Shown: piece by piece, positions 1 through 7,122 of the stretch
How positions within the stretch are numbered: position 1 is the stretch's first letter
Layout: each line of letters starts with the position of its first letter
Origin: Oscillospiraceae bacterium
GTDB lineage: Bacteria; Bacillota_A; Clostridia; Oscillospirales; Oscillospiraceae
Direction: 5' to 3'
Length of the DNA: 17,149 bases
Assembly: GCA_015068055.1 (NCBI GenBank)
Contig: SVLG01000047.1
Span: 1 to 17,149, forward strand
The notes under the pieces: model-generated
Databases searched by the model: none
What the model saw: only the letters and a program-made list of their open reading frames with translations
What the model was told of the DNA's origin: nothing
Translations under genes and position numbers: made by a program

Positions 1-993
1 GGCCTCCAGATAGAAATAGTACTGCCACAAAAGCTCCTTCATGGGCCGGGAACGGAGGGAGCGCATATTGAAGCCGTGGGCACCCACAATGTTCAGCGCC
101 CGGGCCAGAGAGCCTGCCTCGTTGCGAACCGTAAACATCAAAACAAAATGCGCACCGTGGGCCGAAGCAGCGTTGCGGTCCTCGCTGCGGGAGAGAACGG
201 CGAAGCGGGTGGTATTGCGGCTGCTCTCATTGATGCCGCGATCCAGCACTTCAAGGCCATACAGGGAGGCGGCCTCACTGCTGGCAATGGCTGCCAGAGT
301 CTTCTTTCCGGCCGCTGCCACAAACTCCGCCGCCATGGCGGTGTTCTCAAACACCGTTTCCTTCCAGCCGTGGCTGCGGATATAGTCGCGGCACTGGCTG
401 AGAGCCTGGGGATGACTGAGCACTTCGGTGATGTCCTCCATCCTCGTGCCGGGCAAAACCAGCAGATCCTGGGTCACCGCCAGATCCAGCGTACCATTCA
501 TAAAGAGAGGGCCGGAGAAAATGAGGTCCGTCACCTGCCCCACCTCACCGGCATAGCTGTTTTCCAGCGGCAGCACCACGGCATCGCAGTCACCGCTGCA
601 GACAGCGTTATAGGCAGACTCAAAATCCGGGTAAGGAATATGTCCTGCTTCGGGATAGAAGGTTTTGGCCGCAATGTGGGCAAAAGCCCCCTCCGTACCG
701 GAATAGGCCACACGAAGCCCGTTGAGAAGCCGCTGCTGGTAGAGCTTGGCCACCTGCATAACGCCCTGCTGATAGAGACTGTAATAATCCCGGAGCGCCT
801 CGTCTTCAATGCGGTCCGCACCCTGCTCCAGAAGGACCTTTTCCCGCTCGGCGTCAAAAATGGGCATGGCCCGTTCGCGCTTGTATTCGGCGATCCGCTC
901 CACAGCGCGCATACGCTGTACAAAAAGCTCCGCCATCTTCTGATCGATTTGGCTGATCTCCTGCCGACAGGTCTGCAGTTCGTTTGTACTCAT
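1..993 (-). CDS. pheA: Bifunctional chorismate mutase / prephenate dehydratase, 3' end missing
   Basis: This enzyme converts chorismate to prephenate and then to phenylpyruvate, the branch leading to phenylalanine, in the cytoplasm. I translated the minus strand from ATG at 993 and found 331 open codons to the window edge, so the C-terminus is cut off. Residues 1-90 form an AroQ-type helical chorismate mutase, with R27 and K38 in family positions. Residues about 93-268 form the prephenate dehydratase, with ENS at 144-146, HPQAL at 194-198 and the catalytic TRF at 262-264 (NTTRF). Residues from about 282 start an ACT regulatory domain. In E. coli PheA the ACT domain carries GALV and ESRP for phenylalanine binding; here they read GSLA (294-297) and RSRP (314-317). 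A GGGAG site lies 9 bases before the ATG. The gene is divergent from the SulP transporter. Domain assignment is firm; the altered feedback motif is an observation only. Confidence 0.93.
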   Translation of the reverse strand, partial: MSTNELQTCRQEISQIDQKMAELFVQRMRAVERIAEYKRERAMPIFDAEREKVLLEQGADRIEDEALRDYYSLYQQGVMQVAKLYQQRLLNGLRVAYSGTEGAFAHIAAKTFYPEAGHIPYPDFESAYNAVCSGDCDAVVLPLENSYAGEVGQVTDLIFSGPLFMNGTLDLAVTQDLLVLPGTRMEDITEVLSHPQALSQCRDYIRSHGWKETVFENTAMAAEFVAAAGKKTLAAIASSEAASLYGLEVLDRGINESSRNTTRFAVLSRSEDRNAASAHGAHFVLMFTVRNEAGSLARALNIVGAHGFNMRSLRSRPMKELLWQYYFYLEA

Positions 994-1165
994 GGTTCCA
1001 GTCTCCCAAATTAGATTCTTTAAAACATCATAACGCATTTATTGGAATAATTCTATGTTATTTCCGATAAACCTTCCGGAAAAATTTTCAAAAAATATTG
1101 CGTTTTATGCCTACAATGGTGTAAAGTAATTGCCGCAATAAAAAGACAGTAAAAGGGACTTTATT
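994..1165. other. Divergent intergenic region, pheA / sulP
   Basis: This AT-rich gap must hold the start signals of both divergent genes. Facing pheA there is a TATGAT on the minus strand but only a poor -35. Facing the transporter there is a TACAAT and a TTGCGT in poor register. No strong promoter pair, riboswitch or T-box-like leader is evident to me, so I do not assign individual promoters. Confidence 0.4.
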
Positions 1166-2425
1166 ATGAAAACATTCAGACCGAAACTTTTTGACGCTTT
1201 AAAGGATTATTCCAAAAAACAACTTGTTGCTGACCTAACAGCCGGACTTATCGTTGCCATCATAGCTCTTCCGCTCTCCATTGCGCTTGCCATTGCTTCC
1301 GGCGTTTCGCCGGAAAAGGGACTCTACACCGCCATCGTGGCCGGTTTCGTCATTGCACTTCTCGGCGGCAGCCGCGTAAACATTTCCGGACCTACGGCCG
1401 CCTTTGCCACCATCGTTGCTGGCATCGTTGCCCAGCACGGTGTGGATGGACTTGCCATTGCAACCATGATGGCCGGCGCTATCCTCATCCTTCTGGGCCT
1501 GCTTCGTCTCGGCTCCCTCATCAAATACATACCCGAGACGATAACCGTCGGCTTTACCTCCGGCATCGCCGTAACCATCGTAATCGGCCAGATCAAGGAC
1601 TTCCTCGGCATTACCTTTGCTCCCGGCACCAACGCCATCGAAGCTCCCGAAAAGATCGCGGCGATCGCTGAAGCCATCGACACCCTGAATCCCCTGGCCC
1701 TCGTTACGGGTCTTGTTGCGCTTGCCATTCTGATTGTCTGGCCCAAAATCAGCAAAAAAATCCCCGGCTCCCTGATCGCAGTCCTTGTCATTACCGTTGC
1801 TGTCGCGCTCACCGGCCTTCGGGTCAATACCATCGGCGACCTTTATACGATTCGCGCCTCCCTCCCTCCGTTTGCGCTGCCTGCTCTTGACACGGCCAAA
1901 ATCGTATCTCTGATACCGAGTGCGTTTACCATCGCTGTTCTCGCGGCGATTGAGTCGCTTCTTTCCTGCGTCGTGTCGGATAAGATGATCTCGGATACCC
2001 ATAACTCCAACACCGAGCTTATCGCACAGGGCGCCGGTAACATTTGCTCGGCTCTCTTCGGCGGCATCCCCGCAACCGGAGCCATTGCAAGAACCGCCGC
2101 AAATGTTAAAAACGGCGGACGCTCTCCGGTCTCCGGCATGGTTCACGCGGTTGTGCTCCTTCTGGTTCTTGTGGTATTCATGCCGTACGCGGCCTTCATT
2201 CCCATGCCGGTCATCGCCGCCGTTCTCTTTATCGTTGCCTATAACATGAGTGAGTGGCGCCATTTTGTGGCGATCTGCAAAAACGCTCCCCTCTACGAAA
2301 CTCTTGTGCTGGTACTCACCTTCGTCCTTACTGTTATTTTCGACCTCGTCGTCGCTATTGCGGCGGGTCTTGCCGTACACTACGCCATCGTACTTCTGAA
2401 AAAGCTCGCAAAACAGAAGGCGTAA
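1166..2425 (+). CDS. SulP/SLC26-family anion transporter without STAS domain
   Basis: This is a polytopic inner-membrane transporter of the SulP (SLC26) family, which moves sulfate, bicarbonate or other anions. The family start is clear: residues 1-25 are amphipathic, followed by LVADLTAGLIVAIIALPLSI, and later come SGPTAAFATIVAG and the phrase GGIPATGAIARTAANVKNGG that is typical of the transmembrane domain. About ten or more hydrophobic segments fill the rest. The protein stops at 419 residues, directly after the last membrane segment and a KKLAKQKA tail. Most bacterial SulP proteins are roughly 500-600 residues because a cytoplasmic STAS domain follows; none is present here. The start is ATG with AAGGGA seven bases upstream. 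A strong terminator follows 13 bases after the stop, so the gene is probably monocistronic. The substrate cannot be read from the sequence. Confidence 0.9.
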   Translation: MKTFRPKLFDALKDYSKKQLVADLTAGLIVAIIALPLSIALAIASGVSPEKGLYTAIVAGFVIALLGGSRVNISGPTAAFATIVAGIVAQHGVDGLAIATMMAGAILILLGLLRLGSLIKYIPETITVGFTSGIAVTIVIGQIKDFLGITFAPGTNAIEAPEKIAAIAEAIDTLNPLALVTGLVALAILIVWPKISKKIPGSLIAVLVITVAVALTGLRVNTIGDLYTIRASLPPFALPALDTAKIVSLIPSAFTIAVLAAIESLLSCVVSDKMISDTHNSNTELIAQGAGNICSALFGGIPATGAIARTAANVKNGGRSPVSGMVHAVVLLLVLVVFMPYAAFIPMPVIAAVLFIVAYNMSEWRHFVAICKNAPLYETLVLVLTFVLTVIFDLVVAIAAGLAVHYAIVLLKKLAKQKA

Positions 2426-2435
2426 CACTCTTTGA

Positions 2436-2480
2436 TCAAAAAAATCCGAACCCCGCCTGTCGGCGTGGGTTCGGATTTTT
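2436..2480 (+). terminator. Rho-independent terminator after the SulP gene
   Basis: Arms AAAATCCGAACCC and GGGTTCGGATTTTT pair around a smaller GCC/GGC helix, ending in a run of T. The hairpin starts about 13 bases past the SulP stop. The A-run on the 5' side means it could also stop minus-strand transcription arriving from the GIY-YIG gene. Confidence 0.9.
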
Positions 2481-2509
2481 GCTTTGGCATATACTGCACA
2501 ATTTGATAC

Positions 2510-2559
2510 AATGCAACGCTAAACCGCCGAGCGTTGCATTTTCAGAATTGCGTTGCATT
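2510..2559. repeat. Inverted repeat with an extra direct copy (GCGTTGCATT)
   Basis: AATGCAACGCT (2510-2520) and AGCGTTGCATT (2530-2540) form a perfect 11-bp inverted repeat with a 9-base loop. A third copy, GCGTTGCATT, lies at 2550-2559 in direct orientation to the second arm. It sits between the SulP terminator and the 3' end of the GIY-YIG gene. It may be a weak terminator or a scar of an insertion; neither is proven. Confidence 0.75.
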
Positions 2560-2600
2560 CAATAAATGACCAATTTCTCAGCAATAGAATTATTACCACG

Positions 2601-3260
2601 TTAAAGTAATCTTGTATTCATAGTCCCAATTGCTCGAAGAATATCGGTAACATCACCGCCAATTCTGTTAGTGCAGAATTGGGCCGGAAAGGCTTCAATC
2701 AAATTGGCCTCTATGCCATTAGATATTTTCTTTTTCCAAGCATAGATTCTTGTGGTGTCCAATGCTCGGAAGAAATCAATCGAGAAGGTGGATTTTTCCC
2801 AGGCATACATAGGGAACAATGTTCTGTCAAAAGGCTTTGTGTTCGACCAATGCTTCATAATACGCTTTCGTATATCTTCTGATTTGCCAATGTATGCTTG
2901 CTTATATTCATCAAGCACCATGATATAGAAGCCCTCAACACCATTGAAATCATTCAAATTAGTTACTTTTACAAATCTACTGTATTTTGATAGGAAAGAA
3001 GACAATGCAGCATCAAAGGCGGTCTTGTTGAGTTTGGAAAAATACTCCATATTACGGTCGAAGTTTCTCAAACAAATATCTCGATATTCAGCGCACCAGT
3101 CTGCAGAGTATTCTGTACCGTATTCGTCTGCGTATGCATTTCGCTTGGCCAGCGATTCGAAATAAGGGAGCGAAGGTTTTGTGTTGATTTGAGCAAAACA
3201 ATCTTTTGTTAAACGGAATCCTTTGCCCCTATCAATCAGTTTCACACCAAAGTGTTCCAT
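2601..3260 (-). CDS. GIY-YIG nuclease-like protein, function unknown
   Basis: The 219-residue product has an N-terminal region of about 105 residues that I do not recognise, then a GIY-YIG-type domain. Visible landmarks are GFY at 110-112, YIG at 123-125, R131/R133 in the following helix, E184/E189 and N198, matching the order expected of this nuclease fold. The catalytic Tyr, Arg and Glu candidates look intact, so activity is plausible. I chose ATG 3260 because GGAGGGG lies six bases before it; ATG 3275 overlaps that ribosome binding site, and the longer upstream reading passes through the tRNA gene. Its codons are clearly richer in A/T than all its neighbours, which suggests acquisition by transfer, and it lies directly downstream of a tRNA gene, a common insertion site. 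Known GIY-YIG proteins include homing, restriction and repair nucleases; which applies here is unknown. Confidence 0.75.
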   Translation of the reverse strand: MEHFGVKLIDRGKGFRLTKDCFAQINTKPSLPYFESLAKRNAYADEYGTEYSADWCAEYRDICLRNFDRNMEYFSKLNKTAFDAALSSFLSKYSRFVKVTNLNDFNGVEGFYIMVLDEYKQAYIGKSEDIRKRIMKHWSNTKPFDRTLFPMYAWEKSTFSIDFFRALDTTRIYAWKKKISNGIEANLIEAFPAQFCTNRIGGDVTDILRAIGTMNTRLL

Positions 3261-3281
3261 ATAAGTCCCCTCCATAATAAT

Positions 3282-3311
3282 ATGATAGCATACTGTGAAG
3301 AGAAAGAAAAG
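3282..3311 (-). promoter_or_regulatory. Possible promoter of the GIY-YIG gene
   Basis: On the minus strand TATCAT (3282-3287) is preceded by a T-rich TTTTCT about 17 bases upstream. The -10 is reasonable and the -35 is weak. It lies between the tRNA terminator and the start at 3260, where a promoter is needed. Confidence 0.35.
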
Positions 3312-3338
3312 GCCGATTTCTTCAAGATCGAAATAAAC

Positions 3339-3384
3339 AAAACCGACCCTGAATGACACAATTGTATCATTCAGGGTCGGTTTT
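3339..3384 (-). terminator. Long palindromic terminator of tRNA-Leu
   Basis: Two perfect 18-base arms (3339-3356 and 3367-3384, AAAACCGACCC... / ...GGGTCGGTTTT) flank a 10-base centre that is itself nearly palindromic. It begins one base after the CCA end of the tRNA on the minus strand and is followed by a T-rich tract. Being nearly symmetrical, it could stop transcription in both directions. Confidence 0.9.
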
Positions 3385-3385
3385 G

Positions 3386-3471
3386 TGGTGCCGGTGGTGG
3401 GGCTCGAACCCACACGGTGTTGCCACCAAAGGATTTTGAGTCCTCCTCGTCTACCATTCCAACACACCGGC
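3386..3471 (-). tRNA. tRNA-Leu (anticodon CAA)
   Basis: The minus strand folds as a class II tRNA: acceptor GCCGGTG / CACCGGC, anticodon stem GAGGA / TCCTT with loop CTCAAAA giving anticodon CAA (3436-3438), long variable arm GGTG-GCAA-CACC, and T arm GTGGG-TTCGAGC-CCCAC. CCA is encoded. The long variable arm and the CAA anticodon make it a leucine tRNA reading UUG. It has its own promoter and terminator. Confidence 0.96.
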
Positions 3472-3488
3472 ATATATCAAGCTTAATG

Positions 3489-3517
3489 ATTATAAACCAA
3501 TCCACGTCACAATGCAA
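3489..3517 (-). promoter_or_regulatory. Promoter of tRNA-Leu (TTGCAT-17-TATAAT)
   Basis: On the minus strand TTGCAT (3512-3517) and a perfect TATAAT (3489-3494) are separated by exactly 17 bases. The tRNA 5' end is 17 bases beyond the -10, so the precursor would have a leader of roughly 10 bases. This is a near-consensus housekeeping promoter. Confidence 0.85.
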
Positions 3518-3568
3518 GGAGAAAATCTTTTCGTTATCCCTTCCTTTTTTGTGGCAGATATGGTAAAG

Positions 3569-3598
3569 TATTATTGACTGATTATGCGCTGAAAGCGC
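3569..3598 (+). promoter_or_regulatory. Possible promoter -10 and leader hairpin of the lipoprotein/two-component operon
   Basis: TATTAT at 3569-3574 could be a -10, with only a poor -35 (T-run) 18 bases upstream. Just downstream, GCGCT-GAA-AGCGC (3586-3598) forms a small perfect hairpin in the would-be leader. If the -10 is right, transcription begins near 3581, which supports the TTG start at 3622 over the earlier in-frame TTG at 3574. Confidence 0.35.
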
Positions 3599-3621
3599 CA
3601 AGGATAAACGGTGGTGAAAGC

Positions 3622-4920
3622 TTGAAACGCGGCAAATATCTGATGCTTTGTCTGCTCTGCCTTCTCTTTCTGGCAGGCTGCGGCGGCAAATCCATAGAAG
3701 CTTATTTCTCCCTGCCCAAGAGCAGCGACGATTACCTGCAGCTGCAGGAACTGGTGGACGCGGAGATCGCCTCCGGCTGCGAGTATGCCTCCCCCAGCGG
3801 CGGCAGCTACCGGCAGAGTCTGCAGCTCCACGATCTGGACGGCGACGGCACGGACGAGGCCGTAGTCTTTCTCCGGGATGCCGCCCACAACGGACGCATT
3901 GTCATCTACAAGCTCTACCGGGGCAATTACGAGGCCGTGCTCACACTTCGCGGCGATGGCACGGCGGTGGGCAGCGTGGACTATGCCGACTTAAACGGCG
4001 ACGGTGTGTCCGAACTCAGCGTGGCCTGGCGTGTGGGACAGGGGCTCAAGTACCTGACGGTCTACGATCTGGACGGTTGGGGCGGCGCGGAGCTTTTAAG
4101 CTGCGGCTGCTCGGAGTTTCTCATCAGCGATATGGACGGCAGCGGTCCGGCCGAGCTCATGGTCATTGACACCGAGAGCGACGGCGGCGGCAGCGTCTCC
4201 CTCTATCAGCTGGCAGAAAATTCCGACGCACTGAGTCTCAGCGCTCCGCTCTCCCGGGGTGTGAGCGAACTGGAGCGCATCCGCTCCTGCATACTGGAGG
4301 ACGATGTCCCCGCGCTGCTGGTGGAGTCGGCCTGTGAGGACGGCGCGCTTGTCTCCGACCTCTTCGTTCTTCGAAACGATGAACTCCGGAACATTACCCT
4401 TAACAGCGAAACCGGTGTATCCCGTACCAAGCGCAGCTACACCGTCTACGCTTCCGACATCGACAACGACCGGCGCATTGAGATTCCCTCCCCCTCCTCG
4501 CTGTTCAGCCAGAACGATACCGACCGCTTCTGGTCCATCGCCTGGAACGGCTACAGCGCCGACGGTGAGCCCACGGAAAAACTGGACAGCTACCACAGCT
4601 ATGCCGACGGCTGGTATTTCATACTCCCCGACGGCTGGCATGAAACTCTTACCGTCCGCCGGGTCGACGACATAAGCGGTGAGCGCAGCATCATACTCTC
4701 GGAGCTTAACCGCAGCACCGGTGAAGTCCGCGACAAGCTCATCATCTACACACTCACCGGCGAAAACCGCCAGGAGCGCTCCCATATTGCCGGGCGCTTT
4801 GTAATTCGGGAAGAAGACACCACCATTTACGCCGCTTCCATCATCAGCGGCATCAGCGAAGACGAAGTGAAAGAACGGTTCAAACTCGCCTATGCCGAGT
4901 GGAGTACCGGTGCAGTTTAA
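3622..4920 (+). CDS. Lipoprotein with FG-GAP/VCBS-like calcium-loop repeats
   Basis: This is a 432-residue surface lipoprotein of unknown function. A short basic start (MKRGKY), a hydrophobic core and the lipobox LAGC (17-20) mark a lipoprotein signal peptide with lipidation at C20. Three acidic loops of the D-x-D/N-G-D/S-G-x-x-E type follow at about 71-79, 123-131 and 170-178, with a weaker one near SDIDNDRRIEI. Such loops bind calcium in FG-GAP/VCBS-type beta-propeller blades. I chose the TTG at 3622 because the signal peptide begins there and GGTGGTG lies just upstream; the in-frame TTG at 3574 would add 16 residues with no gain. The stop lies 13 bases before the response regulator start, whose GGAGG follows the stop directly, so the three genes are very likely one operon. 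The lipoprotein may be an extracytoplasmic partner of the kinase; that is inference. Confidence 0.8.
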   Translation: MKRGKYLMLCLLCLLFLAGCGGKSIEAYFSLPKSSDDYLQLQELVDAEIASGCEYASPSGGSYRQSLQLHDLDGDGTDEAVVFLRDAAHNGRIVIYKLYRGNYEAVLTLRGDGTAVGSVDYADLNGDGVSELSVAWRVGQGLKYLTVYDLDGWGGAELLSCGCSEFLISDMDGSGPAELMVIDTESDGGGSVSLYQLAENSDALSLSAPLSRGVSELERIRSCILEDDVPALLVESACEDGALVSDLFVLRNDELRNITLNSETGVSRTKRSYTVYASDIDNDRRIEIPSPSSLFSQNDTDRFWSIAWNGYSADGEPTEKLDSYHSYADGWYFILPDGWHETLTVRRVDDISGERSIILSELNRSTGEVRDKLIIYTLTGENRQERSHIAGRFVIREEDTTIYAASIISGISEDEVKERFKLAYAEWSTGAV

Positions 4921-4933
4921 GGAGGTCAAAGTC

Positions 4934-5623
4934 ATGAAGAAAGTACTTGTACTGGAAGACGAAGCCAACATCCGCAGTTTCGAGGTCATCAATCTGCGCC
5001 GCGGCGGCTACGAACCCATCGAAGCCGACTGTGGTGAGGCCGCGCTGGAACAGCTGCGCCGCCACCCGGACATCCGCGTGGCCCTGCTGGACGTCATGCT
5101 GCCGGATATTGACGGCTTTGAGGTCTGCCGGCGCATCCGTGCCACCGACTCCAAGATCGGCATCATCATGCTCACAGCCAAGAACCAGGAGATGGACAAG
5201 GTCACCGGCCTTATGACCGGCGCTGACGACTATATTACCAAGCCCTTCTCCCCCGCCGAGCTTACCGCCCGAGTGGACGCACTCTACCGCCGTGTGGGTG
5301 GGGATGTGCCCGTGGAGGATGCCGGCGAACTCAAGCACGGTCCCTTCAAGCTCAACACCAGAAACCGCACTCTGGAGAAAAACGGTGAGCGCATCCGTCT
5401 CACCCAGATCGAATTTTCCATCATGAAGTATTTCATGGACAACCCCGGCAAGGCCCTCTCCCGCGAGGACATCCTCAACGAAGTCTGGGGACGGGACTAT
5501 TTCGGCGAATTGAAGATCGTGGACGTGAACATCCGCCGTCTGCGCATTAAGATTGAGGACGACCCCACCATGCCCAGCTTCATCACCACAGTCTGGGGCT
5601 TCGGTTACAAATGGGGATTTTAA
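4934..5623 (+). CDS. OmpR/PhoB-family response regulator
   Basis: This is a DNA-binding transcription regulator activated by phosphorylation from the kinase encoded next. The receiver domain (about 1-118) has the acidic pair E8/D9, the phospho-acceptor D53 in LLDVMLP, T81 in MLTA and K103 in TKPF. The C-terminal winged helix (about 130-229) has the typical LTQIEFSIMKYFMDNPGKALSRE start and the VDVNIRRLRIKIEDDP recognition helix, ending TVWGFGYKWGF. At 229 residues it is of normal family length and has all key residues. ATG 4934 has GGAGG eight bases upstream; the longer reading from 4892 would overlap the lipoprotein gene. The target genes are not visible here. It may control its own operon, but I see no clear direct-repeat site upstream. 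Confidence 0.93.
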   Translation: MKKVLVLEDEANIRSFEVINLRRGGYEPIEADCGEAALEQLRRHPDIRVALLDVMLPDIDGFEVCRRIRATDSKIGIIMLTAKNQEMDKVTGLMTGADDYITKPFSPAELTARVDALYRRVGGDVPVEDAGELKHGPFKLNTRNRTLEKNGERIRLTQIEFSIMKYFMDNPGKALSREDILNEVWGRDYFGELKIVDVNIRRLRIKIEDDPTMPSFITTVWGFGYKWGF

Positions 5624-5641
5624 GCAAATATTGAGGCTTTT

Positions 5642-7108
5642 ATGGCAAAACAGAAACGGGATAAAAAAGTGCTGTCGCGCTTTCCTATCACCCTGCCAAA
5701 ACTGAAACTCACCAGCATCCGCTCCCGGGGCATGGTCGTGAGTATGGGCCTGGTACTGGCGGCCATCTGCATCGCGGTAGGCGCCTTTGCCATCTCGGTG
5801 CATACCTACTACTACACTGCCATGCGCTCCGCCCTCACCGCCAAGGCCGAAACTGCCTCGGATTTCTTCACCGGCTATGTCTCCAAGACCTACGCCGAGT
5901 ATTACCAGAGCGCCTACAGCTACGCCGAAAACTTTGAGGACAAGGATAAGCTGGAGCTGCAGTTTGTAAATACACGGGGTCAGGTGGAGGTTTCCTCCAG
6001 CGGCATCTCCGGCGGTTATGTGCCCGATTCCGGGGACATACAGGAGGCCATCGAAAGCGGCGAGATCCGCGTATGGCGGGGCAGACGCCCCTCCACCGGC
6101 GAACACATCATGGCGGTATCTGCCCCCCTGCTCTCCTCCGACGGCAGTGTGGTGGGACTGATGCGCTATGTGACAAGTCTTCGTCTTGTGCGCACGATGG
6201 TGGCACGGCGCTGTCTGCTGGCGGTAACGGTGGGTCTCATCGTGCTGGCTGTGGTGGCGGTATCGAACCTGTACTTTCTCTCCACCATCTCCCAGCCCAT
6301 CCGCTCGCTGACGGCCATGGCCCGGCGTATCGCCGGGGGCAGCTACGGCACACGGGTGGAAAAGCGCTATAACGACGAGATCGGCGAACTGACCGACACC
6401 ATCAACGATATGTCCCAGAAGCTCAGTCAGGCGGAGAAGCTGCAGACGGAGTTTATCTCCAGCGTCTCCCACGAGCTGCGCACCCCCCTCACCGCCATCA
6501 CCGGCTGGAGCGAAACCATGGCCTACGACGAGGCCATTCAGGGGGATTCCCGCCGGGGTCTGGAGATCATCACCCGGGAGGCCAGCCGCCTCACCAAGAT
6601 GGTGGAGGATCTGCTGGAGTTCACCCGCATGCAGGACGGCCGCTTTACGCTGCAGATGGAGACGGTAAACCTCCCCGAACTGGTGGAGGACACCCTCTAT
6701 ACCTACAGTGAGCTTTTCCGGCAGGCCGGCGTGGAAGTAAGCTACGATCCCCCGGAGGATATCTACCCCGAAATTCCCGGCGACCCCGCCCGGCTCTCGC
6801 AGGTACTTCTGAATTTGCTGGACAACGCCTGCAAATACGGCCGGGAGGGCAAGCGCATTGAAGTGGCCGTCAAGATGACCGCTGCGGCCCAGGCCGTATC
6901 CGTCCGTGACCACGGCCCTGGTATCCCCCCGGACGAGCTGCCAAAGGTCAAAAACAAGTTCTACAAGGGATCTTCCAAAGAGCGCGGCAACGGCATCGGG
7001 CTTGCCGTGTGTGAGGAGATCGTTACACGCCACAACGGAAAACTCACCATCTATAACGCAGACGGCGGCGGCCTGCTGGTCACCGTCACACTGCCCAGCC
7101 AATCCTGA
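5642..7108 (+). CDS. Membrane sensor histidine kinase
   Basis: This 488-residue sensor kinase pairs with the upstream response regulator. It has a basic N-terminus, TM1 at about 31-55, an extracytoplasmic sensor of about 130 residues (56-188) rich in Tyr, TM2 at about 189-213, and a HAMP linker to about 266. HisKA follows with the phospho-accepting H277 in SSVSHELRTPLTAI. The HATPase domain shows the N box LNLLDNACKY (about 390-399), the G1 box DHGPGIP (423-429), the F box FYKG and the G2 box GNGIGLA (449-455). All catalytic landmarks are present. The spacing to the regulator stop is 18 bases with a TGAGG site. The sensor domain is single, probably Cache/PAS-like in size; its ligand is unknown. 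The preceding lipoprotein may help sensing. Confidence 0.93.
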   Translation: MAKQKRDKKVLSRFPITLPKLKLTSIRSRGMVVSMGLVLAAICIAVGAFAISVHTYYYTAMRSALTAKAETASDFFTGYVSKTYAEYYQSAYSYAENFEDKDKLELQFVNTRGQVEVSSSGISGGYVPDSGDIQEAIESGEIRVWRGRRPSTGEHIMAVSAPLLSSDGSVVGLMRYVTSLRLVRTMVARRCLLAVTVGLIVLAVVAVSNLYFLSTISQPIRSLTAMARRIAGGSYGTRVEKRYNDEIGELTDTINDMSQKLSQAEKLQTEFISSVSHELRTPLTAITGWSETMAYDEAIQGDSRRGLEIITREASRLTKMVEDLLEFTRMQDGRFTLQMETVNLPELVEDTLYTYSELFRQAGVEVSYDPPEDIYPEIPGDPARLSQVLLNLLDNACKYGREGKRIEVAVKMTAAAQAVSVRDHGPGIPPDELPKVKNKFYKGSSKERGNGIGLAVCEEIVTRHNGKLTIYNADGGGLLVTVTLPSQS

Positions 7109-7122
7109 GGAGTTTATTACGC

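Noticed and set aside
76..1014. 312-codon plus-strand reading frame
   Set aside because: It is antisense to pheA, whose minus-strand frame shows all chorismate mutase, dehydratase and ACT motifs.
1235..2428. 397-codon minus-strand reading frame
   Set aside because: It is antisense to the SulP gene and is rich in Gly/Asp/Asn/Arg, a mirror of hydrophobic codons, with no domain.
2456..2475. GTGGGTTCG shared between the SulP terminator and the tRNA-Leu T arm, as an attachment site pair
   Set aside because: Only nine bases, on opposite strands relative to the tRNA, and fully explained as a terminator stem.
3261..3473. N-terminal extension of the GIY-YIG gene
   Set aside because: It would translate through the tRNA-Leu gene and its terminator; a good ribosome binding site serves ATG 3260.
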